A stretch of DNA of 64,000 nt from Qipengyuania sp. HL-TH1 (GTDB lineage: Bacteria > Pseudomonadota > Alphaproteobacteria > Sphingomonadales > Sphingomonadaceae). This document shows, one piece after another, positions 53,641 to 61,830 of the stretch. The stretch is taken from positions 2,488,501-2,552,500 of the forward strand of contig NZ_CP142675.1 of NCBI RefSeq assembly GCF_036365825.1, written 5' to 3'. The notes beneath the pieces were generated by a model, which worked only from the letters and a program-made list of their open reading frames with translations, did not search any database and was not told where the DNA came from. Within the stretch, counting starts at the first letter, position 1, and every line of letters starts with the position of its first letter. A program made the position numbers and the translations under genes.

Positions 53641-55787
53641 CAATCATACTGCTTGCCGCCGCTCTTTCGCAGACTATCGTGCCGACGGCATATATCGATC
53701 CTGGCGACCAGGACCCGTGTGCTTTGTTCGATGAAACGCCGAGCAGCGCGCAAGCGCAAAGATCGGCATTCACGCTCGACGACCAGGTCCGGATTGCGGA
53801 CATCGGCAGGACAGCTCCGACCGGCGCGCCTTCGGCGTTCGAAATCTCGCCCGATGGCGAACGGATCGCTTTTGTTGTGAAGCGCGCAAACCCGCAAGCC
53901 AATGCGTATTGCCTGAGGCTCATGGTGACCACGATGGATGGAAGCGAGACTGAAACCGAAATCGACAGGGGCGGTGAGTTTATCCGGGATGACTTTCCGC
54001 TCCGCGATTTTCCGACGATCATGGGTGGATGGGACAGGCCCAATGCGCCCCGCTGGTCTCCTGACGGCGCACGCATCGGCTATCTCAAGCGCATCGATGG
54101 TTCGACGCAGGTTTGGATTGCCGATCCAGCAGGCGGAAATCCAACGCATCGGGCAACGGCCATGCCCGACGATGTCGACCGCTTTGCCTGGACGGCTGAC
54201 GGCAATGGCCTCATCGTGCAAACACGTCCGGGCATTCGCCAGCAGGCAGAAGCGATTGCGCAAGAGGCTGCGCGAGGCTTCCTGTTTGACGATCGCTTCT
54301 CCCCGCAATTTGCCGACCGCCCGATCCCGACTGGTGAGATTGCCCCGGAATATGTCTTCGTGGCCCTCGGCGATGGCAGCGTCCGTCCGGCGACAGCCAG
54401 CGAGGCCGAGCTTCTCGTTGCCCACCGGCCTGCCACTCTGCCTGCGCAAGCACGCGAATATGCCGCAGGGCCGGATGGATATGCGGCGTGGCTTGAACCC
54501 AAGCATCCCGACCGGCTGATAAGTCCATCGCGCATCGCAGTGATGCAGCCCGGCGGCAGCCGGATCTCCTGCGATGCGGAGGCGTGCGAAGGGATCCGCC
54601 AACTGTGGTGGACAACCGCAGGCCAGACATTGCTTGCCCTCCAGGGAACGGGCTGGGCGAACAGCCAGATGGCGATCCTGCGCTGGGATATGGAGGAGGG
54701 CCAGCCCCGTTCGCTGCTGACAACCGATGACGTTCTGATCGGGTGCAGCCCTTTTGCAAACGAACTGATCTGCGCGCGCGAAGGGGCTGCGAGGCCCCGG
54801 CGCATCGTTGCCATCGATATCCGAACGGGCGCCGAGCGGGTGGTCTACGATCCCAACCCAGACCTGGCGAACGCAGTTTTCGGAACCGTACAGCGGCTCC
54901 GGTTTCGCAATGCATATGGTTCGGAAAGCTTCGCCGATCTTGTTCTGCCGCCCGATCACAGACCGGGGCAGCAACACCCATTGGTGGTCGTGCAATACAC
55001 CAGTGACGGCTTCCTGCGCGGCGGGACCGGCGACGAAGTGCCGATCCACCCGCTGGCAAACCGCGGCTTTGCTGTGCTCAGTTTTGATCGCCCGACCTTC
55101 TCGGCTGCAGCGCTCACCGCAACGAGTGAAGAGGAGCTTGTCCGCGCCAACCGCGCCGACTGGATCGACCGCCGCAGAGTGCAGTCGTCCCTGGAGATCG
55201 CGCTCGAGCTCGCCATCGAAACGGGTGCGGTCGATGCCGGGAGGATGGGCATCAGCGGATTCAGCGACGGCGGATCAACAGTGCAGTGGGCTCTTATCAA
55301 CTCCGACCTGTTCCAAGTGGCCTCTATGGGCTCATGCTGCGAAGATATGTATTCCTATCCGACGGCAGCCGGGCCCCGGTTTACAGACTTCGTTCGCGCG
55401 ATGGGCTACCGCCACTTCGAGGCCGGGACCGAAGAATTCTGGAGACCCATGTCGCTCATCCTCAATGTCGACACGGTAGATGTGCCGATCCTCATCCAGA
55501 CTGGCGACAGCGAATATGAAGGCGGCCTCGATGTGATAGAAACCTATTCGCATCGCGGGCGGGCCATCGAACTCTACGTGCTGGAGAACGAAACGCATGT
55601 GAAATGGCAGCCCGCCCACCGGCAGGCGATCTACGAGCGATCGACCGAATGGTTCGAATTCTGGCTGATGGATCGTATCAACTGCGATCCGGCACGGGTG
55701 CAGCAATACCGGCGGTGGAGCGAGATGGAAGGCGCCCCCTCTTCCGAAGAGTTGAAATGTTTCGACGGGCAATCCTTATTGCCATGA
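53637..55787 (+). CDS. Lasso-peptide isopeptidase (AtxE-like prolyl oligopeptidase family)
   Basis: 716 residues. A short hydrophobic start may be a signal peptide. The first 400 or so residues form a beta-propeller-like domain (IADIGRTAPTGAPSAFEISPDGERIAFVVKR); the C-terminal alpha/beta-hydrolase domain has Ser543 (GISGFSDGGS), Asp624 (QTGDSEY) and His654 (ENETHVKW). Enzymes of this type in Asticcacaulis (AtxE1/2) open the macrolactam of imported lasso peptides. It is translationally coupled to the receptor gene and converges on the cyclase gene with a 12-base overlap. A general serine peptidase is the alternative, but the setting argues against it. Confidence 0.9.
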   Translation: MTIILLAAALSQTIVPTAYIDPGDQDPCALFDETPSSAQAQRSAFTLDDQVRIADIGRTAPTGAPSAFEISPDGERIAFVVKRANPQANAYCLRLMVTTMDGSETETEIDRGGEFIRDDFPLRDFPTIMGGWDRPNAPRWSPDGARIGYLKRIDGSTQVWIADPAGGNPTHRATAMPDDVDRFAWTADGNGLIVQTRPGIRQQAEAIAQEAARGFLFDDRFSPQFADRPIPTGEIAPEYVFVALGDGSVRPATASEAELLVAHRPATLPAQAREYAAGPDGYAAWLEPKHPDRLISPSRIAVMQPGGSRISCDAEACEGIRQLWWTTAGQTLLALQGTGWANSQMAILRWDMEEGQPRSLLTTDDVLIGCSPFANELICAREGAARPRRIVAIDIRTGAERVVYDPNPDLANAVFGTVQRLRFRNAYGSESFADLVLPPDHRPGQQHPLVVVQYTSDGFLRGGTGDEVPIHPLANRGFAVLSFDRPTFSAAALTATSEEELVRANRADWIDRRRVQSSLEIALELAIETGAVDAGRMGISGFSDGGSTVQWALINSDLFQVASMGSCCEDMYSYPTAAGPRFTDFVRAMGYRHFEAGTEEFWRPMSLILNVDTVDVPILIQTGDSEYEGGLDVIETYSHRGRAIELYVLENETHVKWQPAHRQAIYERSTEWFEFWLMDRINCDPARVQQYRRWSEMEGAPSSEELKCFDGQSLLP

Positions 55788-57497
55788 CCGGGTCCAGGTT
55801 TCGGCCTCGGCCAGATCCAGAAGCCGGTAGATGGTCGATCCATCGAGCGACGTATCGAGTTCAAATGCGGCTTCAACACTTGCGCGGTCGAGCAATCCAT
55901 TCCGTGCAATCAGGCCATCGAGCAACAATTCGCGAAGGGCGCTTCGATGGTGGTGGAACGCGAGGCGGATGAAGCTGTCTGGTCCTGATTTGGAGGTGCG
56001 TGCCAACAGGCTCGGCGGAAGGTCAGCGGCAAAAGCGTCGCGCGCGAGCGCACGATTGCGACCGCCTTTGGCCCAAAGCCATGTGGGGATGTTCAGGCAC
56101 AATTCGAGCAAAGGCTGGCTCATCAGTGGTGAGAAGCGTTCAGGCCCGATGCCAAGCCCGTGAACATGGTGCTGGGCGCGCATAATCAGGGCAAGATGAT
56201 CGTGTTTCCCCCCATGGCGCCCCACATCGATATCGACCCAGGGTGTTACGGGGTCCAGCGGCTCATCCGATGCAAGATGATCGGCAAGCAAACGCCGGTC
56301 GCAAGGCCATTCGCCGCATGGGCGGCGCACCAAACGCTTTAGCGTCGCCTTGACCATGGCAGGCAAATCGCAGCCGGTAACCCGGCACATGTCCAGAATG
56401 GTTGCGACCGCACCGCGTCCGGGTCCCTCAACACGCAAGTGGTCGACGACCGGCGCCGCTGAATGAAGAAAGCAGAACAGATTGTCGCCGGCATTGCCAT
56501 CGAAGACGATCTGCGCTCCGAGGTCACCTGCGGCATCGGCGAGCAGCGCATCGATGGTCGACAGAAACGATCTGCGGCTCGGACGCGGAAGACCGGCCGA
56601 GGCGCTGATTTGGGGATCGAAACGCGCAGGATCGTAAATCCGCTCGGCATATTCTGCACCCAGGTGCTCCGCCAGAAGGCGAGCATAGTCCCGCTCGTCG
56701 CCGCTTCTGTCCGCTGTCGCGAGCGTGACGCAGGAAAACGGTTTTTGCGCCCTCGCAAGCGCGGCGCAGACGAGGGAAGAGTCGACGCCGCCCGACACCG
56801 CCACTGCTACGGGCCCAAGCTCGTCGACCCATGCGCCCATGACACGGATCGCCATTTCACGAAGGTGTGATCTCGCTTCATCATAGGAGAGCGATAGTCT
56901 GCCCGGCAGGAACTGCTGCGCGCGCCAGATTGGGAATTCTTCGGAATCGCAAGCAGCCGGATAGGTCAAGGCACCGGGCCGAAGCTCGTCGACACCGACG
57001 AGGCAGGTTTGTCTCGCGCGCAATTCGGAACACATCGAAAAGCGAGCCAGAGAATCCCAAGATATACTCATCCTCTTGCCGCAGGCCTGCTCGAAAAGTT
57101 TCGGATCAGAGGTGAGCACCACATGGGTTGTTGTCACCAGGCGGTAGATCGGAACCAGTCCGGAAGGATCCGGCAGTACAGCCAAATCGCTACGGTCCTG
57201 ATCGGGCAGAATTGCGATATAGGCACCCCAGAAGTTCGCGGCGAGTTTGGCGGCGAGGCATTTCGCAGAGCGAGCACCCACCTCTGGCAACTGAGAAACG
57301 CGATGCGCGGTGTCCCGGGAGAAGAGCGTGCCGATCACACATCCGGCAGAGCTAAGGTCCGCGACACGCGTGTCTCTCGCTGTCCAGAGCCGCGGGATAT
57401 CGCCGCACAGATCCTTCAGGCTTGGCATCGTCTGCAGCCGAGCAGACGCCCCCGATCTGAGGCGCGGCAATGCGAGAGCAAAGCGCAGTGTGGTCAT
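55776..57497 (-). CDS. Lasso-peptide cyclase (C protein, asparagine synthetase-like)
   Basis: 573 residues. The N-terminal 200 or so residues have the degenerate glutamine-amidotransferase fold; the synthetase part has the ATP pyrophosphatase loop SGGVDSSLVCAALARA (about 235-250) and ERDYARLLAEHLGAEY. It adenylates the side-chain carboxylate (Asp or Glu) of the precursor core and joins it to the amino group of residue 1, making the ring. ATG at 57497 overlaps the stop of the B gene as ATGA. Convergent with the isopeptidase gene; the two ends overlap by 12 bases. Confidence 0.92.
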   Translation of the reverse strand: MTTLRFALALPRLRSGASARLQTMPSLKDLCGDIPRLWTARDTRVADLSSAGCVIGTLFSRDTAHRVSQLPEVGARSAKCLAAKLAANFWGAYIAILPDQDRSDLAVLPDPSGLVPIYRLVTTTHVVLTSDPKLFEQACGKRMSISWDSLARFSMCSELRARQTCLVGVDELRPGALTYPAACDSEEFPIWRAQQFLPGRLSLSYDEARSHLREMAIRVMGAWVDELGPVAVAVSGGVDSSLVCAALARAQKPFSCVTLATADRSGDERDYARLLAEHLGAEYAERIYDPARFDPQISASAGLPRPSRRSFLSTIDALLADAAGDLGAQIVFDGNAGDNLFCFLHSAAPVVDHLRVEGPGRGAVATILDMCRVTGCDLPAMVKATLKRLVRRPCGEWPCDRRLLADHLASDEPLDPVTPWVDIDVGRHGGKHDHLALIMRAQHHVHGLGIGPERFSPLMSQPLLELCLNIPTWLWAKGGRNRALARDAFAADLPPSLLARTSKSGPDSFIRLAFHHHRSALRELLLDGLIARNGLLDRASVEAAFELDTSLDGSTIYRLLDLAEAETWTRSWQ

Positions 57498-58099
57498 ACA
57501 ACCAGTATCGGCGTGTACCGCAGCACTTCCTCGGCAGTGTCGTTGAGCACGGCCTCGCCGTGCTGGACCCAGCAATGAGCGCCGAACGGATCGCTTCTGA
57601 CGCCTATAACAATATGGGCGTGGATACCGCGCCGGGCCAGCCGCAGAGATAGCGCAATCGAGCGCGGCAAGCAGCGATCTGCTGCACTGCGCAGGAGCCG
57701 GGCGTGTTCAAAGGCGCGAAGCTCAATAGCCCGCTCGGTCTCACTTGTATCACTGGTCACCAGCGGACCTTTCAGGCGTTTCAGCTCCAGCAGGACTTCG
57801 CGGAAAGAACGCGCTTCAATTCGGCGCTCGACCCGGCGCTGGGTCCAGATTGCCGCAGAAACGCTGGCAAGCCGGAAGGGCCCCTCATGGATCTCGGGCG
57901 AAACAATACGCGGTCTGGTCCATTCAGGTGGGCGCGGGAAAGCGGTAGGTTGATACCAGTCTTGGCCCTCAACCTGGGCGCGAAAAGCCTCCTCGCGAGG
58001 CGCTGACAGCTGAAAGTAGCGATCTTGCGCAATGTCGAGAAAAACGAACCTGCCGCTGCATTCGGCCCAAGCGATATCGCTGTTGCTCAACTCGGTCAC
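57494..58099 (-). CDS. Lasso-peptide B protein: fused leader-recognition (RRE) and leader peptidase
   Basis: 201 residues. Residues about 1-85 form the PqqD-like leader-binding element (ISD-type start, then FVFLDIAQDRYFQLS); residues about 95-201 form the transglutaminase-like cysteine protease with Cys143 (DRCLPRS), His175 (FGAHCWVQHG) and Asp187 (AVLND). B proteins recognise the leader and cut it before cyclisation. The start is set at GTG 58099, where the family's N-terminus begins; a TTG at 58135 lies in the loop of the A-B stem-loop and is less likely. The stop overlaps the cyclase start. Confidence 0.9.
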   Translation of the reverse strand: MTELSNSDIAWAECSGRFVFLDIAQDRYFQLSAPREEAFRAQVEGQDWYQPTAFPRPPEWTRPRIVSPEIHEGPFRLASVSAAIWTQRRVERRIEARSFREVLLELKRLKGPLVTSDTSETERAIELRAFEHARLLRSAADRCLPRSIALSLRLARRGIHAHIVIGVRSDPFGAHCWVQHGEAVLNDTAEEVLRYTPILVV

Positions 58100-58119
58100 G
58101 GCGGTAGGATCGCGGCGAA

Positions 58120-58148
58120 GGGGCGCGCCCTGCAAGAACGCGCGCCCC
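58120..58148 (-). promoter_or_regulatory. Stem-loop between lasso precursor and B gene
   Basis: A 9-bp all-GC stem (58120-58128 with 58140-58148) and an 11-base loop lie 9 bases after the precursor stop and about 20 bases before the B start. There is no T run. Such structures in peptide clusters protect the short precursor mRNA or cut down read-through, so precursor outnumbers enzymes. Confidence 0.75.
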
Positions 58149-58156
58149 CGCGAGGC

Positions 58157-58294
58157 TCAGCCTTCGGCGAGGCCAGTCGCGTAAGACAGCCGGCCGCTGC
58201 TCACATCGATATCGAACAGGGCGTTGCCCTTGGTCTCCACCGAGGCCTTTCCGAGGTCAATGACCTCATTCTCATTATGTTCGAAATCCTTCAT
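58157..58294 (-). CDS. Lasso-peptide precursor (A peptide)
   Basis: A 45-residue peptide, MKDFEHNENEVIDLGKASVE followed by TKG and the rest of the core. Leader residues 1-22 carry the LGKASVET pattern seen in astexin-type leaders, with Thr21 at -2 and Gly23 as core residue 1. The core (23-45, 23 residues) has Asp30 at position 8, placing an 8-residue macrolactam between Gly1 and Asp8; Asp at position 6 would be too small a ring. The tail DVSSGRLSYATGLAEG aligns with the astexin-2 tail (DSVSG...GL). GAGGAG lies seven bases upstream of the ATG. It heads the A-B-C transcript. Confidence 0.88.
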   Translation of the reverse strand: MKDFEHNENEVIDLGKASVETKGNALFDIDVSSGRLSYATGLAEG

Positions 58295-58372
58295 CACTTA
58301 CTCCTCTTTCTGGATTCACGACTCATTGTGTCGCAACCCCAAGACTGAAGCTGAGCAAAGAAAACGGCCAAC

Positions 58373-58389
58373 TTATAATGCCATTATAA
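58373..58389. promoter_or_regulatory. Inverted repeat over the likely promoter of the lasso genes
   Basis: TTATAATG-C-CATTATAA is a perfect 8-bp inverted repeat with a one-base centre, 79 bases upstream of the precursor start. It contains TATAAT-like -10 sequences on both strands; on the - strand TTGCGG at -35 distance (17-18 bp) is present. It could be both promoter and operator. Confidence 0.5.
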
Positions 58390-58858
58390 ATCAGCCCGCA
58401 AATTGCGGATGTGACCGGGCGATGAAAACGCCCGTTGGCAGGCGCATCGATACCTTTAGCGTGCAGCCTGGACATACGCATCGACACCCGGTCGCGAATA
58501 ACAATGGCTCGCGGGTCTTTGATAAATCGTCAAGGTTGGAAGAAAATAGTCAGCAATACCTACTTTTCGGGACTCAAAGCAGTCGGTCATCTTCGGCCCG
58601 ATGCAGTACTTGTTGCCCGGCGCCGCGCTTTGGCGAATTCGCCAATGTAGGTGATGAAGGCGAGCGGGCATTCCGATCCACAATATGGCCAGCTAGTTGT
58701 CGGTAGTCTCGAAGAGATAACGAGCCGTGTCATGCTCCGCCTTTCGCACCGATGTCGCGAATCGCCAGTGCCCTCGCAGGATCGGCGGTGGGACGGGTTG
58801 GTACGCGTCTGGCGAATATCTAGCCGTCCGAGACGACCTGTTCTCCAGCGAAAAAGCG

Positions 58859-58878
58859 GTGGTCACCCGGTGGTCACC
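58859..58878 (+). repeat. Tandem 10-bp repeat near tRNA-Gly, partner of the one beside the integrase
   Basis: Two adjoining decamers, GTGGTCACCC and GGTGGTCACC. It has the same layout as the pair at 38501-38520, with the same three substitutions in each unit. It lies 66 bases from the tRNA 3' end. A candidate integrase arm site; not proven. Confidence 0.4.
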
Positions 58879-58944
58879 TGCCGTGAAAATCGCTAGTCAG
58901 CTTCAAGAACAGTTCTTTTAAACCGTTGAGTTGACTACGAAAGA

Positions 58945-59019
58945 TGGAGCGGGCGAGGCGATTCGAACGCCCGACCCCAACCTTGGCAAGGTTGTGCTCT
59001 ACCCCTGAGCTACGCCCGC
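58945..59019 (-). tRNA. tRNA-Gly (anticodon GCC)
   Basis: 75 bases with encoded CCA end (58947-58945). The acceptor stem is GCGGGCG with CGCCCGC, the D-loop has TAGCTCAGGGGTAGAGC, the anticodon loop is CTTGCCAA with anticodon GCC, and the T arm has GTTCGAATC. The 3' end faces the accessory region, the typical side for island insertion. Confidence 0.97.
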
Positions 59020-59204
59020 TCACTGGCGCTACCGGAAGCCGTAGGCCCGGTGGGGAGGCGGCCAACTAGCAGCGGTCCCTGAGTCCCGCAAGCCGAAAAA
59101 TGCAGAATTTTTGCGGCTCTTGCGGGTGGACCGGCGCTCCTTCACATTGGCGTGCGAATGCCCACATGGGGCAGACGCGATTTTCGAACGAAAGGTGGAT
59201 TTAC

Positions 59205-60134
59205 GTGGCGAGCATGGGTCTGAGCATCGATGAACAGAAAGCGGTCGAACGCTTCAAGACCGAGGTCGTCGAACCGTCGATGTCGCAGCTGGTCATTCTC
59301 GATTTCCATGCCGAATGGTGCGGCCCGTGCAAGGCGCTCGCGCCGATGCTCGAAAAGGTCGCGGCGGAATATGCCGACAAGGGCGTGATCCTCAGGAAGG
59401 TCGATGTCGACGAGGAAAAGTTCATCGCCGCGCAGTTCCAGGTCCAGTCGATCCCGACCGTCTATGCGCTGTTCCAGGGCCAGCCGGTCGCCGACCTGAC
59501 CAATGCGCGCAGCGAATCGCAGATGAAGCAGACGCTCGACCAGATCCTTGCGCAGCTGCCGATCCAGGCGGGCGGGGAGCAGGGCGCCGCGGGTGGACAG
59601 CCGCAGCAGGATGTCTCGCAATTCGTGACCATGGCCGAAGACGTGCTGGCCGAAGGCGATGCCGAACGCGCCGCGGGCATTTTCGCGCAGGTCGTGCAGA
59701 TGGCACCCGACAATGCCGCCGCGCATGCCGGACTGGTCCGCGCGCTGGTGCAGGCCGGGCATATCGAACAGGCACAGGCTGCGCTGGCGGCTGCCGAAGC
59801 CGATCCGGCGCTGGCCGCCGACCCGCAGGTAGAGCAGGCCAAGACCGCGCTCGAACTGGCCGGCAACCGCGTCGACGACAGCGAACTGGCAGCGCTCAAG
59901 GACAAGGCCGCCGGCGGCGACATGCAGGCGCGCTATGAATATGTCGAGGCGGCCTTCGCCGCGGGCGACCGCGATGCCGCAGCCGACGAGCTGCTGGGCA
60001 TGTTCGAAGCCGATCGCGAGTGGAACGAGAGCGCGGCCAAGGCCAAGCTGCTGCAGATCTTCGAAGCCGTCGGGCTGGAAGATCCGTGGGTGGTGAGCAC
60101 GCGCCGCCGCCTCTCCAGGCTCCTTTTCGGGTAA
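59205..60134 (+). CDS. ybbN: Thioredoxin-domain co-chaperone YbbN-like with TPR part
   Basis: 309 residues. The thioredoxin fold (about 8-115) has the active-site AEWCGPCKA (Cys39, Cys42) and the cis-Pro in QSIPTVYALF; the rest (about 135-300) is a helical tetratricopeptide-like region. In Escherichia coli YbbN (CnoX) protects clients from oxidation and passes them to GroEL; that protein lacks the full active site, whereas this one keeps CGPC. The GTG at 59205 is chosen for the AAGGTGG upstream; ATG at 59214 is possible. Followed closely by the LON-domain gene. Confidence 0.9.
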   Translation: MASMGLSIDEQKAVERFKTEVVEPSMSQLVILDFHAEWCGPCKALAPMLEKVAAEYADKGVILRKVDVDEEKFIAAQFQVQSIPTVYALFQGQPVADLTNARSESQMKQTLDQILAQLPIQAGGEQGAAGGQPQQDVSQFVTMAEDVLAEGDAERAAGIFAQVVQMAPDNAAAHAGLVRALVQAGHIEQAQAALAAAEADPALAADPQVEQAKTALELAGNRVDDSELAALKDKAAGGDMQARYEYVEAAFAAGDRDAAADELLGMFEADREWNESAAKAKLLQIFEAVGLEDPWVVSTRRRLSRLLFG

Positions 60135-60142
60135 GCGGCAGC

Positions 60143-60754
60143 TTGAGCGTCCGTCTCTCCATATTCCCGCTTCCCGGTGCGATCCTGTTTCCCGGCCTGC
60201 AGCTGCCGCTGCATGTCTTCGAACCGCGCTATCGCGACCTGGTCGGGCATGCGCTGGCCAAGGACCGGTTGATCGGGATCATCCAGCCGCAGAAGTCGAA
60301 GGACGGTGCCCCGCTCTACGAGATCGGCTGCGTAGGACGGATCGCGGATGTCGAGGCGCTCGAAGACGGGCGCTACAACATCGTCCTCGACGGCGAATCG
60401 CGCTTCCGCGTGCTGCGCGAAATCGATGTCGCAACCGCCTTTCGCCAGGTCGAGGCCGAGCTGATCGAGGAGCCCGAGGACGAAGTGCTTTCCAGCGTCG
60501 AGCGGGCCGGCTTCGAATTCGAGGCGCGCCGTTTTGCCGACATGCAGGGCTATTCGGTCGATTGGGACTCGGTCGCACGGCTCGACGACGAGACGCTGAT
60601 CAATGGCGTTGCGCAGATCGCCCCCTTCGACCCGGCCTCGAAACAGGCCCTGCTCGAAGTGCCCGACCTCAAGCAGCGCTGCGAATTGATGATCCAGCTG
60701 ATGCAGTTCTTCGCGCTGCGCGACGACGGCGACGAAATCGTTACCTTGCAGTAG
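60143..60754 (+). CDS. LON substrate-binding-domain protein
   Basis: 203 residues. It is the N-terminal (substrate-recognition) domain of Lon alone: IFPLPGAILFPGLQLPLHVFEPRYRDLV, GCVGRIADVEALEDGRYNIVLDGESRFRV. No ATPase or protease part. Stand-alone LON proteins are common in alphaproteobacteria next to ybbN; they may assist protein quality control, but the reaction is not known. TTG start at 60143, eight bases after the ybbN stop, fits the family N-terminus. Its end overlaps the convergent serine hydrolase by 14 bases. Confidence 0.87.
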   Translation: MSVRLSIFPLPGAILFPGLQLPLHVFEPRYRDLVGHALAKDRLIGIIQPQKSKDGAPLYEIGCVGRIADVEALEDGRYNIVLDGESRFRVLREIDVATAFRQVEAELIEEPEDEVLSSVERAGFEFEARRFADMQGYSVDWDSVARLDDETLINGVAQIAPFDPASKQALLEVPDLKQRCELMIQLMQFFALRDDGDEIVTLQ

Positions 60755-61787
60755 CCGCTTCGGGCGGCTCCAGGCTGGCGAGCAACGCTGCCAACGCGGT
60801 GAAGGCGTGCCGATCGGCATCCTCGCGATTGTAGTTTTCCGCCTGCACCACCAGCACCGCGTCGTAATCGCGCAGGATGGCGACCAAATTGCCGCCATTG
60901 CCCTTCATCATCCACGCCCCTTCATAGCCGCGCGGCGACCGGATCGGCGTGGACCACCACAGATGTCCGTAATAGACATGCTCGCCAAGCTGGTGACGCG
61001 GCGAGAGCATCGCGTCGATCCAGCTTTTGGGTAGCAGCTGCTCGCCCTTCCAGCGTCCGCCATCGAGGACCATGCGCCCGATCTTGAGCAGTGCATCCGA
61101 ACCAATGGTCAATTGCCCACCCGACTGGATTTCCCCGCTGCGCGAGTGCCGCCAGGCCAAGCCGTCGATCTCGAGCGGATCGAACAAGCGGCGCTGGACA
61201 TAGGCGTCGAAGCGCTCGCCCGTGGCGCGTTCGACCACCTGACCGAGCAGGAAGACCCCCGCGGTGCAGTAGGAGAATGTCCCTTCCCCTCGCTGGTCGC
61301 GCACATAGTCCCGCGCAGGCAAGGCGAGTGCGAAATCGCGCCATACGCGCGTGCGATACATGCGCTCTTCCTGCCCCGGCGACTTGCGATCCCAATCATT
61401 GCAATCGAGCGCGGACGACATGCCGAGCAAGTCCGCGACCGTAATCGAATTCCATGGTTCACCGCGGGGATGGCCGAGATAAGGCCAGACCGCGACATCC
61501 ACCCCTGCCAGCGCGCCGTCGGCAATCGCTGCGCCCACCGCCAGCGCGGTGAGTGACTTACCCGCGGACCGGATATCGATCGGCGTTCCCGCAGCTTCAC
61601 CATCGAAGCGCTTTTCATAGACCGTCTCGCCATGCTGTTCTGCGGCAAGCACGGCAATGCGATCGAGCTTGCCCGCAGCAATCGCCGCTTCGAGCTCGGC
61701 GATGGAATAGTCGGGCAGCGGCTGCGCCATCGCAGGAGACGCCGCCATGAACCAGACGAGCATCAGGAAGGAAGCGAAGCGGTGCAT
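60741..61787 (-). CDS. Exported serine hydrolase (class C beta-lactamase-like)
   Basis: 348 residues with a signal peptide (about 1-22). The nucleophile motif is SAGK (Ser74, Lys77) and FSYCTAGVFLLGQVVERATG carries the YxN-like YCT motif. The pattern fits the beta-lactamase-related serine hydrolases (esterases, D,D-peptidases or D-amino-acid peptidases) rather than a true AmpC. The natural substrate is not visible. It is convergent with the LON-domain gene, and the end of both overlaps. Confidence 0.85.
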   Translation of the reverse strand: MHRFASFLMLVWFMAASPAMAQPLPDYSIAELEAAIAAGKLDRIAVLAAEQHGETVYEKRFDGEAAGTPIDIRSAGKSLTALAVGAAIADGALAGVDVAVWPYLGHPRGEPWNSITVADLLGMSSALDCNDWDRKSPGQEERMYRTRVWRDFALALPARDYVRDQRGEGTFSYCTAGVFLLGQVVERATGERFDAYVQRRLFDPLEIDGLAWRHSRSGEIQSGGQLTIGSDALLKIGRMVLDGGRWKGEQLLPKSWIDAMLSPRHQLGEHVYYGHLWWSTPIRSPRGYEGAWMMKGNGGNLVAILRDYDAVLVVQAENYNREDADRHAFTALAALLASLEPPEAATAR

Positions 61788-61830
61788 GGGGTCTATCTAA
61801 GGCGCCGGACTGAACCGGCACGGAACCGCG

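Larger units (their letters stand above)
58295..58944. other. 650-base region between lasso genes and tRNA-Gly
   Basis: No gene is recognised. It holds the lasso promoter/inverted repeat (58373-58389), a tandem 10-bp repeat (58859-58878) and a short hairpin (AAGAACAGTTCTT, near 58907-58919) followed by T. A 10-codon open frame on the - strand ends TGATG on the precursor start codon. The rest shows nothing I can name and is probably the worn edge of the accessory region. Confidence 0.5.

Noticed and set aside
58224..58706. Open frames on the + strand between lasso precursor and tRNA
   Set aside because: They lack ribosome-binding sites and domain content, and one is antisense to the precursor.
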